Of a stretch of 64,000 bases of DNA, positions 34,174 through 44,298 are shown piece after piece; the first letter of the stretch is position 1; every line of letters starts with the position of its first letter. The stretch lies in contig CP085829.1 of the NCBI GenBank assembly GCA_020809705.1, positions 868,001 through 932,000 of the forward strand. Direction: 5' to 3'. The notes below the pieces were generated by a model. It was not told where the DNA came from and did no database searches. It saw nothing but the letters and a program-made list of their open reading frames with translations. This DNA is from Calonectria ilicicola (Eukaryota > Ascomycota > Sordariomycetes > Hypocreales > Nectriaceae). Position numbers and translations under genes: made by a program.

Positions 34174-34804
34174 CGAATTTGAATGGAACAGAGGAATAAT
34201 GTCCAGGAAAGGACGTTTTGATGCCACTGGGAGTACATGAAGGGTGCTGTTTTGGAATTTTAGAGAACTTTCAAGGGTTGTCTTTTACCCATCTATCTGC
34301 CCGCATCATATTTTTATTTTAATATCAAATTTATCAACGTCACAATAACTTAATGTTAGAAGTAAAGGTTTTTCTGCTCGATACATATGTATTCGTCTTT
34401 ATGTCATACGATGTCTCCCTCATGTTGAGATGCATTAGTGGCATCCGGTTTAGGGATCCGCCATCGGTTGTTGAAGAAGACGTGAAATGGCACGCTGCTA
34501 CATGTACATCCACCTCCTTCTAGCAAACCAAAGTCCCTTCTTCTGCTGTATGTGCAAGGATACACCGCCAAACTACGAAGGAGATACATGGATCAAATGT
34601 TAATTAGATAGTTTAGTGTATTTGAAGAGGATACGACTCTAATTTTTATTCAATATATCTGGCTAAAGAAAAGAAAAAAAGACTTTGCAAAACTAATAGT
34701 ACATAAGAGCTACCGTATAGATCTCTTTGAAAAAGATACAACTATGTCCTCGGTGTTAAAGTCTGACTTGGACACTGAATATTGATAAATGGAGCGCCAT
34801 TTAC
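34174..34804. other. Intergenic, convergent ends
   Basis: The 3' ends of the surface protein and the lipase face each other here. It is AT-rich, and no gene was seen. Confidence 0.5.
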
Positions 34805-36187
34805 TTAGTCAGTATCAGCAGGGGCGTACATGTTGGTCTCGTCAAATGGTACAATCGTCGTATTGCTACATTTTCCCCTTGTCACAACGCCATCAAAACG
34901 ATCGTCAATCCACTGAAGAAAGGAGGGTGCTGAAGCTGGAATCATAGGCGTATGATCCAGGCCGGGGTAGAGCTGGAGGTGAACCTCGTTGCCTGAGTTG
35001 CAACTCGCATTGTAGGACTCCTCAACCGCTTGTGGAAGCACCGAAACATCTGAAAGGCCCTGCACGACCAATATGGGCTGTTCGCTCTTGCCGTCACCAC
35101 GAGCAGTAAAGCCTTGCATTGTGTCGAGAGCGGATAGAAAGCCCGAGTCCGTGTAGTTGAGCATATCATCAATAGTGAGGTCGGCAACAAGAGCCTGTGC
35201 CGACGAATAACAAGCTTGGGCAAGCTCCATAAGTTCAAGCCGCTTCTTAAAAGTAGGAAGAATCCAATCTTGGGTGGTGTTGGGGAGAATGCTTCGCAGG
35301 CCAAAAACAACCCATCCAATCTCGCCAAAAACGCCGCGGGAAGTAGTGGCATCAGATGACTCCCCGGAAGAAGCCGACTCAAGTGCAAGCAAAGCCATAT
35401 CCTCAAGGCGAACACCGGGTGCTTGAGGGACAGTTCCCAAGTACTTCCCGATGCTGAGAGGGTTCTTCTGAACTATTGTGCTTTCGGCCAGTGCCCAAAC
35501 TGCACCACCTCCTTGAGAGTGGCCTACACTCATCCATTCAGATGTCAGATATCCACCAAATAGCTTTTGGGCAGCAGCAACAGAATAGTAGAGATCGAGC
35601 GCCTGTGCTGGCGAAACTTGATACGGGTGGCTGGTGTAGTTGTTACCCAAGCCGGCGTAGTCCGTGGCGATGACTGCGTAACCGCGATTGATTAGGTATG
35701 CCCAGCTACCATATTCATACAAAGTGGGCATTGATGAAGGGGCACATCCAGCAAAGACACCAGATGTTCCGTGGGCATAGGCGATCGCGGGGAACTTGTG
35801 GTCATTTTTCCTGCTGGCGTAGGGAAAGGCTATGAAGCCAGTGACCGGCACCTTTACGCCATAAAGAGTCTCCGAAGCATATTGAAACCTGTAAGCCGTG
35901 GTTCCCTCGGGAATGCCGATAAGGGTGGTGGAGTTGATTGGCTCAAACTTGAGGACATCGCCAGCCTTTGAGGTAGAGAAGTTGGAAGCCGTCTCATAAA
36001 AGGTAGTGTCGTAATTATACCCAAAGAGAGAGTAATCAGCAGTCAATCCCTCTTGGAAATTTTCATAGCAGCTCGAATTGCATCCGTACTCGGCAGCGAC
36101 GCTCTCGGAGATGTTCAAGTTTGCAACATGTGCGGCGTGTGCAAAGGGGATCAAGCCCAAGACTAGAGGGGTCAGGCCGGAGATCAT
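34805..36187 (-). CDS. Secreted lipase (secretory lipase / LIP family)
   Basis: This is a single exon of 460 residues. The start is the ATG at 36187; a longer open frame begins with a non-ATG codon. Residues 1-18 form a signal peptide (ending A-H-A). The fungal secretory-lipase fold has the nucleophile Ser224 in G-H-S-Q-G-G-G, an acid in G-L-S-D-V-S-V and a His in G-L-D-H-T-P-M. Several N-x-S/T sites and paired cysteines near residues 36-40 fit an extracellular glycoprotein. Family members, first studied in Candida, cleave triacylglycerols and related esters. A TATATAA-type box lies about 105 bp upstream (36291-36300, minus sense), and a pyrimidine-rich leader follows. Confidence 0.88.
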   Translation of the reverse strand: MISGLTPLVLGLIPFAHAAHVANLNISESVAAEYGCNSSCYENFQEGLTADYSLFGYNYDTTFYETASNFSTSKAGDVLKFEPINSTTLIGIPEGTTAYRFQYASETLYGVKVPVTGFIAFPYASRKNDHKFPAIAYAHGTSGVFAGCAPSSMPTLYEYGSWAYLINRGYAVIATDYAGLGNNYTSHPYQVSPAQALDLYYSVAAAQKLFGGYLTSEWMSVGHSQGGGAVWALAESTIVQKNPLSIGKYLGTVPQAPGVRLEDMALLALESASSGESSDATTSRGVFGEIGWVVFGLRSILPNTTQDWILPTFKKRLELMELAQACYSSAQALVADLTIDDMLNYTDSGFLSALDTMQGFTARGDGKSEQPILVVQGLSDVSVLPQAVEESYNASCNSGNEVHLQLYPGLDHTPMIPASAPSFLQWIDDRFDGVVTRGKCSNTTIVPFDETNMYAPADTD

Positions 36188-36932
36188 GGTGCAAAGAGTG
36201 ATCAAAACGGTGATTGAAAGAGTGAACAGCGGAAGGAATGTGTTGAAAGGATGAAGATGTTAAAATGAGTTGATTCTGATGTTAGTCTGTCTTTATATAT
36301 TGGATGTCTCGGCAGTCGCAGTGACGTGTCACCACCACCGACCAGTTTTACTGCAGGGCTGTTTTACAATGCTTCGCGCGATCACATGATAGGTACCGTT
36401 AGATTCGGCATAAAATTGAGTTCTTTTTGTATGAATATAGGATTCTTCGACGATCTCCAATTCGTTTTTAGCACCCAAATAGGCAACTTTCGTACGGGAG
36501 AGCCAATATGGCACTTGACCCCACTTTCAAACAGGCATTCTGCATCAAAAGAACCTGGCGTCAGGTCCGCGGACGCCGTGTCCCATGCACAGACGTAGTA
36601 ACGCGTCAGGCACGGCCGAGTGGAGTCATCAATTCTCCTCTCAAGATGGGTGCGTAATTTATTTGCAAGGGTTGACCGAGCACGAGTATTAAGATCTTTT
36701 ATCATGTATGTACCATTTCACCCTGCAATGCTCCTCCTACCTGCCTTATCAGAACCCTTGCAAACTCATAGGTACAAAGTTACTAAACAGATGCGGTGTG
36801 CTTAATTTCAGCTCTATTTTTTACATTCCACGCTGCTTTAAAAAACAAGAAAAGAAAAAAAAGCGCTCACAAGTATCACATAGAAACTATTGCATTAAAA
36901 GACATTCTAACTTGAAGTATAATCTAAATGTG
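36188..36932. other. Intergenic; promoter of the lipase gene
   Basis: Contains a TATATAAAG box on minus at 36291-36300. No coding gene was seen in the rest. Confidence 0.55.
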
Positions 36933-38623
36933 TCACTGAACATACTCCAACTCCAAAAGAGAAAGTTCCGCCTTCAACTGTGGAACCCCCAGTGGAAGGT
37001 CCTCCAATTCTACAAGTTGATTTTCTATTAATCTGAGCTTGGTCTCACACAGATTCGCTATTTCGCAGCTATCCCATACACCTTCTCTTCGATTCATGGA
37101 CCGAAGCAGTGAAATGACCCTATTTTGAACATTCTTGTCGCTGCAAAAGGCAAAAACAATGGATATTGACGACACCAGATCGCCGTCGAAAAGAAATACC
37201 GGCTGTTTTCCCTTGTTGGTTTGCATATCCAAGATGGCTTCAACTTTATTGAGAATAATGTGGCAATCATGCGGGTGATATTCATCTGCCATGTCAACCT
37301 TTTTAATAAACGTCGACCATGTTGATTGATGCAAAGATAATAATGCAAAATGCCGTCGTTGGTGTATTGATAGCTCCGTATTCAAATTACATTCTTTGAA
37401 AAGCTCAAACCGGAAACTCCAAGTTTCAAACGTCGTTCTTATGACATCGACTGCGCTCAAATGGCAATCCGCCGAGCCAGGCAAGTTCGCAGGGCCTGTC
37501 TTGTCATAGAGCTGATTCGTGACATTCTGGGAGTTGAAACAAGTGTCGTATATGTAGTCGATATACGACAAAGTATCCTGAGCTTCTGTCAAGCTTGCAA
37601 AGGGCTTCCGAGGGTTTCCTATACTGCCAGTGCGAAGGCGACGCTTAAGGTCATAGAAGATGACGTCTCCCATATAAAATGAAACATTTTCTCCTAGCCA
37701 TTGGAACATTTCAGCAACAACATCGACAATGTCGATTTCGGATCCATTCCTTTTATGAAGAGGCTCTAGTTTATTTTGATTGTGTTGCAATTCTTGACGG
37801 TACGAATCAAGAATATGACAGCCAGCGCGTAGGTGGCGGATAGAATCCGTATAGCGACCATGCAGATTCTCGATGCATATGAATATTACACAGCAAATAA
37901 GAGTCGTCTGGATATTGCCCTTGGTAGTGGCCCGCATGACTGGGCGCATGTGTTTGATGGCCTGGTTGTACTTTTTCGTTGCTCCTAAATCGACATCGAA
38001 ATTAGGAGCAGCTAGACCCAGCGAGTTTGAGGCATATGTGGCTAGGAACTTGCGATGAGCTCCACCCAGAGCACACAATGCATATTTGATCGGTTTGATG
38101 GTATGCGATAGCGGGAGTACTATATCAGCCCAAAAGCCATTTGACCGAATAATATCAAAGTCGTTCAAGATGCACTCCAGAGCGTGGTGATACAGTGCTA
38201 TATCTGTCAACTCACTAAATTCTTGCTCGCTCAAAGCTGGTTTTGGTGCTGGCGCCTGGGGCGCGTCAACTAATTTTGTGTTCGCATATGGAATTATGCG
38301 TAAATTTCGCTGCTTTTTCGACCGGGGCCTTTGGTAGCCCTCGCATTTAAACCCATCGCCCAGGCATCGCTGACAGTACAGTTTACCTTCATCACATTTC
38401 AGATGTCTAGCTCTAAAGTTGTCGAACCATTAGCCGGGAGCTGCCGCGGCACTAAAGAAACCACTCACTTGCTATAATACGCGATTAGCCGGAAACCTCA
38501 AAATATGAACGGAGGGGTTTTCGTGATTTGGACTTACCATGTAATGCATCCTGTCCTGACTTTAGGCGCTCGCACTATCCTCCGATGCTTAGGTCGAGCG
38601 ATTTGCGGTTCATCCTCTGTCAT
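36933..38623 (-). CDS. Zn(2)Cys(6) transcription factor requiring a 3-nt micro-exon
   Basis: Exons 38538-38623, 38469-38471 and 36933-38412 total 1569 nt, or 522 residues, stop-free. The cluster reads C-I-T-C-K-A-R-H-L-K-C ... C-Q-R-C ... C-E-G-Y only if the trinucleotide CAA at 38469-38471 is kept between two introns. These are 66 bp with GTAAGT...TTATAG and 56 bp with GTGAGT...CTTTAG. Skipping it creates a stop at the junction. The K it contributes is the conserved Lys after the second Cys. Downstream is a fungal_trans_2-type region, with H-H-A-L-E-C-I ending in leucine-rich helices, typical of small orphan regulators. The target genes are not known; the nearest neighbours are a lipase and a GFA-like enzyme. 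An upstream in-frame ATG at 38758 could lengthen the N-terminus. Confidence 0.82.
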
Positions 38624-40161
38624 GTTTACACTGAGAGGCGCTCTCCGATATAGGCAAATATCTCCAGCCCGATTTGAACAACACAAGCCAGTATAAAAAG
38701 CAGGGAAGATCAATCTTTTCTTTGGGCACCCTGCCCACACCACAGAGACACAGCACATAAATGCAAAGAAATCTAGCCCACGTTCGGCGTCGCAATCACC
38801 GAGAGCTAGCGCAGGAGGTCATGTGATAAATTCCGCTTCATTGGACACGCCGTACAAAAACTGCCTATTCTGGTCTAGCTGATGGGGTGCCGCTCAAGTC
38901 GCCAAATCACAGACGGCGTCATTAGATCCACTGATCAGCAGGGATGTTGAATAAGACTTGAATTAGCCAGTCCGTGATTATGCGAGACCGAGCACTCCTG
39001 CCTCATGTATCAGCTGAGGAGCTATTTTGGCGGCATTTTCTAAACTTAGTGCTCAACTCCTCATGTTGAGAGTCTGTGCCAAAAAAAAAAAAATAAAAAA
39101 AATAAAGCCAACCGGTGATACTAGAAAACATGAAAAATTTTCTCTCTTGAACCCCGATTAACGAAAAGATTGATCACGGAGTTATATTTACGCTTCAACA
39201 GTCAGCCCCATCTGTTCTCAAGGCGAACCCAGGATGATTCTAATTTGAGGGTAGACTTAGATTTCTTGTTGCCTGACTAATGATATCCATCTATTATCCC
39301 TTTAACCTCTCGCTATAAATAAAACCACTAATCTCACTGCATCAATCTCAATATTGTGTGTTTTTTTCCCAAAAAGGTGAACGCATTTCATTTCATTTAG
39401 CACTACTTCTTTAATGCTGAACTGCAAAACGTCAGTAGTTCCCTGATCATGTCCATCTCCGTCTGCCAGCGCGACAAGTAGTATGGTGTCTCCATTTTGA
39501 ACGTTTCAAAGAAACATTTGATTGAGCCCTGGAATCCACATGCACGCCTTCTCGTAGACCACCACAAGGATGTTGTATCTGCCCTACAGGATAACCAAGT
39601 CGCTCGTTCTTTGCTAGGTTGGTGTCCGCCAACGAAGATAAAATGGTTTCGTTGCTCTTTCTTCGGCATCGAGAATTAGATTCAGCTGACGAAGTTCTCT
39701 GACGTAATGAGGATTTTGTTGACCATTCACTCTTTCAATGAGCTCTTGAACTTCGGCTGTAGTTTCTGGGTGGGCAGAGCCAAAGCCATGCGCCTGTGTG
39801 ATCGATGAGATAAGAAATGGAGTTGGAAAGGCATAGATATAGCATCGGTGGTTCAAATTTGAAAGAAGAAAGAGCGACGCTGTGTTTTGAAAACTCGTGG
39901 CGCAAAGTAGTTAATTCATATTTTTTGCATTAAGTGTAGCAGTCTTTTAAAACTTGGGTGAGCGAGGATCATATTGGGTGTTATATTCGAATGGCCAATC
40001 AGGTCTTTATTCAATAAATTGCAGTTATTAAATGTAGCTGCCTAAATCCAAGTTTGAGAAGTTGACCAAACTGTTGGAGCAGATAGAATAAAGAGCCGCT
40101 TATAGGGTAAGAGCCAGGCCACACATTTGGGCTCTCCATTTCAGACTCAAGTTCGGACGAA
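38624..40161. other. Intergenic 1.5 kb, no supported gene
   Basis: Open minus frames near 39403-39856 have a helical look but no ATG in the right frame and no workable splice, so they are not called. A-rich runs occur near 39081-39104. Confidence 0.4.
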
Positions 40162-40718
40162 TCACAGCCTGTCCTTATAAATGGTAGTTCGAAACTGCAC
40201 AACCCCATCATGCTTCCCTTGCCAGGCATGTCGGTGCAAGCTGAATGTTTCAAACTCAGGTGCTGGGATTCGGGGGAACAAGCCCATCTTGACGACAATT
40301 CTTCCGGCACCAAGTGAGGACGCAGATTTGATAGGACTGTACCAACGCGGAGCGCACGTCAGCAATACTCTCTCAACCAAAAGAAAAATGGACACAGAAG
40401 CACTTACCTTCCACACCTTGAACAGAAATATCTCTCCACTGGTGTGCCGCTCCCAGTATCTTTATCGGTATACTTGGAGAGGATGCCCTCATGATCAATT
40501 ATTGCAACCTTATCCTCTTCTATTATCAAGTTGCTTGCTGCGTAGCTGCCTGAGACTTTTCGGCAGTTAGAGCAGTGGCATATATGACCACGGCGTCTTG
40601 CAAATAGCTCGTCGTCAGCAATGGTGACTGCAATTGACCCGCAAAGGCATGTCCCCGTGAGTTTTTTCGGTGACAAAACGGGATCAAAAGAGTTTGGATC
40701 GCCAGTGAGGGGAGGCAT
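40162..40718 (-). CDS. GFA-like (glutathione-dependent formaldehyde-activating / CENP-V family) zinc protein
   Basis: Two exons (40408-40718 and 40162-40336) with a 71-bp intron give 161 residues. The family zinc ligands are all visible: C-L-C-G near residue 24-27, C-H-C-S-N-C-R-K near 48-55, and C-S-R-C-G at the exon junction near 99-103. The second half has the usual beta-tent fold pattern ending in a short basic tail. Founding members speed formation of S-hydroxymethylglutathione from formaldehyde. Most fungal homologs are of unknown substrate, so only the family is certain. No targeting signal is visible. Confidence 0.85.
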
Positions 40719-41296
40719 TGTAATGTAGGGTTCCGAAATTTTGAAGCTCTGTCGTGATGTTTTAAACTTTGCTCATCTCCAAGATGATCAGATTGTTGTC
40801 TAGGAAGTGCGCAACAGGTTCTTTATACCTTTGCGTTAGCTTACACTCCGTATTCCGAGCTTAACCCTTAGACGGTACAACTCTAACATGGGGGTAGGCG
40901 ACAAGGGAGCGGGCCATTTAGCCTCAACGAGATGACACAGAGAAATTGACTAAATATTGTGGAGGTTGTTGGTCCGAGCGTGGTGTACGAACTTCAAACA
41001 AGGGTATCACCAACAGGATAAACCACTTATTATGAGAGAAACAAGGCTATTGATGATTCCTCACCATATTTAACGAATTAATCTTAATTTTAAGTTAATT
41101 TTAGTGGCTTAAATTAAATAATGTCTAGCCTATTAACAATTAGTTGATAAAAAAGTGGTTCACATCATGTCAGCCTTAAGCATAATGAAAGGTGACATGT
41201 TGATGAATATGAAATCGGACTACATCTTAAGATACAATAATTTTCCTGAATTTTACCAATGCATATTAAATTGATAAACAAGATGGCGGGAAATAT
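40719..41296. other. Intergenic, no gene seen
   Basis: AT-rich spacer between the GFA-like gene and the short-chain dehydrogenase. Confidence 0.5.
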
Positions 41297-42085
41297 TCAT
41301 GTTAGAGCTGCCCATTTCTCGTAAATATCTCCAAATTGCTCATACCACTTTCCCACAATCCCATCACTGATTCCTGGAGATATAACAGTCGCACCCCGCT
41401 CCAATCCAGCAGACACGAACCACATGTATTCCTCCACGGACATTGCGTGCCGACTTTCACCTTTCTTGGCGTCCCTTCTGCCGATATCACGATGGAGATC
41501 AGTGGCAACAGAGGGAGGTACAATTTCAATGACTCTGATCTTATCGTAACCCCCTCGGAACAGTTGAGAACGAAGGTTCATGGACCAGAAGTGCAGCCAG
41601 GCCTTGGTTCCATTGTATATTGGGTTGATGACGGACGCTGGCACGAAGCCCAGAATTGAGGAGACATTGATGATCGTAGCTCCCTGTGGCGCTTTCTTGA
41701 AATGTTCCAACAATGACAATGTCAAATGCAGTGGACCCCGGATGTTAATGTCAATTTCCTGGTCCGCCTTTTGAAGGAAGTCCGACGGCTGATCATTCAA
41801 CACACTCAGTCTCCGTTGGACCCCTGCATTGTTTATAAGGCAATCCAGCTCTGGGTATTTGAGCGTAATCGTCTCGACAAAGATTGGGATTTGGTCAACG
41901 ATTCCAGTATCTAAAACAAGGTAATCCGTGGCACCTATTTCTTCTGCTGTTTCTCGGAGGGTGGATGGAGTGCGCCCGACGAGAATCACCTTTTTCCCAT
42001 GGGCAAGGAGATAAATGGCCATGGCTTTTCCGAGGCCCCCTCCGCCGCCAGTAATGAGAGCACAGGTAAAATTCAAGCCAGACAT
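41297..42085 (-). CDS. Short-chain dehydrogenase/reductase
   Basis: This is an intronless protein of 262 residues from the ATG at 42085. It has the classical SDR layout. The cofactor motif T-G-G-G-G-G-L-G lies at about 13-20, and G-R-T at about 37 suggests NADP(H) preference. N-N-A-G is at about 87-90, the catalytic Ser in I-N-V-S-S-I at about 142, and Y-N-G-T-K (Y-x-x-x-K) at about 156-160. The C-terminal region resembles the DltE-like group of oxidoreductases. The substrate is unknown. It lies beside FMP52 on the same strand but with a 740-bp gap, so no operon-like link is implied. Confidence 0.88.
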   Translation of the reverse strand: MSGLNFTCALITGGGGGLGKAMAIYLLAHGKKVILVGRTPSTLRETAEEIGATDYLVLDTGIVDQIPIFVETITLKYPELDCLINNAGVQRRLSVLNDQPSDFLQKADQEIDINIRGPLHLTLSLLEHFKKAPQGATIINVSSILGFVPASVINPIYNGTKAWLHFWSMNLRSQLFRGGYDKIRVIEIVPPSVATDLHRDIGRRDAKKGESRHAMSVEEYMWFVSAGLERGATVISPGISDGIVGKWYEQFGDIYEKWAALT

Positions 42086-42826
42086 TATGATGATAGAAAC
42101 TGTTTATGATATAACGATGAACAGATAGATAAAAGAATACCCCAAGGTATATACTGTACATACCGCGCAAAGCTGCTTTATAGTTTTCTAAAAACACAAT
42201 TCGAGACTCTGGGGGTCAATAATCGTAATATTTTCCTAACAATGCGTAGTCCCGCTTTCAGCCACCTGCTCAAGATGCCCGATGCGATAACAATGGTGGG
42301 CATCGGCTTGTCATCTGCCCCGAAATCCGCACCAGAGGTAGCACGCCATCAATCTATCCACCATTAGGTAAGATTCATTGACTAATTGTAAGTTTGGGTA
42401 AGGAATCTTTTTTGATACAGACACAAACCGACATTGAGATTAACCAATCACGGACTTACCGCTCTCGGACTTAAAGACCTACAAATCCACCAAGTCAGAG
42501 TCCGCAAGTCCGCGGACATACCCATTGCTCGAGAGTCAGGTTTCTAAAAACCTCAGATCATGAAAATGGGTTTTCTGCTTAAATAAAAACACATAGTAAC
42601 CCAATTCTCGTCTTGGCAAAATGAGAGAACAGGAAATATGTACGGTTCAGGACCATGATTTAATAGAAAAAAAAGATGAATTTTGTTTTACCTATACACA
42701 GGTTTAGCTATCCAAGAAGGTCAAGAAGATACATCAGATAACGCTTCTAAATGTAAACCCTAATTGGAATAAAATAATGGCACTTGAAATCCCCCCAGTG
42801 TCCTCTGAGTACCATTATCCCGCCAG
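42086..42826. other. Intergenic; promoter of the SDR gene
   Basis: A TATATAC-type box on minus lies near 42147-42153. The stretch 42450-42530 contains several CGGACTT/GTCCGC words (CGGA...TCCG type) that could be binuclear-cluster regulator sites. No gene was seen. Confidence 0.45.
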
Positions 42827-43525
42827 TTATGCACGCCCTAGTTTGATTATTTCGTCCGCCTCCAATATCCAGTGCTTTCCTGGAGCCTGTCCATTTGATG
42901 CCATTTGTCCGGCCCTAACAGCCGCTCTTGCAATGACTTCAGCCTCCTGGCCGACGCGATCCTGAAGGCCCAAGTGCACCTTTCCCAGGCCTTTGACCAC
43001 TATTTGGGCAAATCCTTCTCCAGCCCGATGTTGCTCTCTATCTCCGAGCAAGAGGCCAGGTCTCAAAATGATCCCGTGGTCAAACCCAAGGCCCTCAATG
43101 GCTTCCTCGACTCCCTTTTTCATCTGAAACAAGGGTATGCAGTGCGAGAGTAAGCCATGGGATCTTGAGCTTGAAATGAAGACGAAAACCTTTGTTCCAG
43201 CTTCTTTCGCCGCCTTGGCCAATTCGATGTTAAGGTCGTGGTCAATTTTCCACTGATTCTCAATGCTCCCAGCAGCGGCCTTTGTAGTCCCAAGTGCGGA
43301 AAACACTATCCCTGGTACGGGACTAAATGATGAAAGCGTGGGAGCCCATCTTGACGTGTCCGCGTCAATGACGGAATGGAGGTTTGAGGCGTCAATCTGA
43401 GGATGGCGGCGCGTAATGGTATGAATGTTGTTGTAGGCACCGGTAGATAAAATGGTTGATAAAATATGACAGCCGACAAGCCCTGTCGAGCCGATAAGAG
43501 CCACGGAAGAGGTCGATGTAGCCAT
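42827..43525 (-). CDS. fmp52: FMP52-like NAD(P)-binding protein, mitochondrial outer membrane
   Basis: This is a single exon of 232 residues from the ATG at 43525, equal to the length of Aspergillus FMP52 proteins. The Rossmann motif G-S-T-G-L-V-G lies at about 13-19 (HTATIP2/TIP30-like atypical SDR). I-T-R-R follows at about 38, A-L-G-T-T at about 78, and the family C-terminus I-A-R-A-A-V-R-A-G is followed by I-I-K-L-G. In yeast, Fmp52 sits on the mitochondrial outer surface; its reaction is not established. One replaced segment, S-S-S-R-S-H-G-L-L, lies where relatives have S-S-A-G, and this may affect catalysis. Confidence 0.85.
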   Translation of the reverse strand: MATSTSSVALIGSTGLVGCHILSTILSTGAYNNIHTITRRHPQIDASNLHSVIDADTSRWAPTLSSFSPVPGIVFSALGTTKAAAGSIENQWKIDHDLNIELAKAAKEAGTKVFVFISSSRSHGLLSHCIPLFQMKKGVEEAIEGLGFDHGIILRPGLLLGDREQHRAGEGFAQIVVKGLGKVHLGLQDRVGQEAEVIARAAVRAGQMASNGQAPGKHWILEADEIIKLGRA

Positions 43526-44298
43526 TGTGGGCAACCTCTGAGGTTTATTCGGAACTCATGTGCCAAAGATGAGAGAAATAGATGCCTTGTTATATCATTG
43601 AATATAGCCGTGTATAGAACTGGTAATAAGCTTCTGCGCTAATGCACAAGACTCCGTTTTGTCGCAAATAAGAAAACCTTAGACCCGTACCTCCGTTTGA
43701 CTGCCAGGATAGACTCACAGGGTGGGGCCGATTTACGCAAATGAAGTCTTTTCTTCAGCTTTCATGGAGATAGAGCAGTTGGACATGTGCAGACAGAGTG
43801 AGCTCAATGCTCAAGGTAAAGTGCCTGACGAAATGATCTGCATAGAAGCTCGTGTTGGAACAAAGCATTAGACAGGGGTTTCCGATCGGTCTTGGCTACT
43901 TCCGAAACCCGGTCTCGGATTGTGACCAACTCAGCAGACCGCCATGGTATAGTGTGAAAAGCCTAATGGTTTTGTCTGCTCACTTTTTAGTGTATTAATT
44001 AGAGAGCGGTTCTTTTATCCGACAACGAATGTCAAAGACAAGCGTGGTCAGAGGCTGGGTTATAGACATCCACGGTGCGTTCGATCATGACTAAGTCATG
44101 GTCACGGTCTAAGGTCAAACAAAAGCTACACGACGCGCATTCCGTTGTTTTTGACTTCGCATTCAGACTTGCTGTATACTACTAAGAAAGCTCTATCTTG
44201 AAATCATAGACTAGTTTCAAGGCTGGTGGATAGTTCGATTTTCAGTGCCATAAATATAAGCTCTCTAATTTTTGTGCAGATTTTTACCTCTCATCAAA
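43526..44298. other. Intergenic, no gene seen
   Basis: Promoter space of fmp52 and 3' flank of the kinase-Msb1 gene. Nothing else was recognised. Confidence 0.5.

Noticed and set aside
33437..34240. Long alternative frames over the surface-protein repeat, on both strands
   Set aside because: They are by-products of the trinucleotide-rich minisatellite; the frame from 33154 has the signal peptide, Cys modules and GPI tail.
39403..39856. Overlapping minus-strand frames that might be a small secreted protein
   Set aside because: The upstream frame starts with TTG, no splice pair joins the frames, and no family was recognised.
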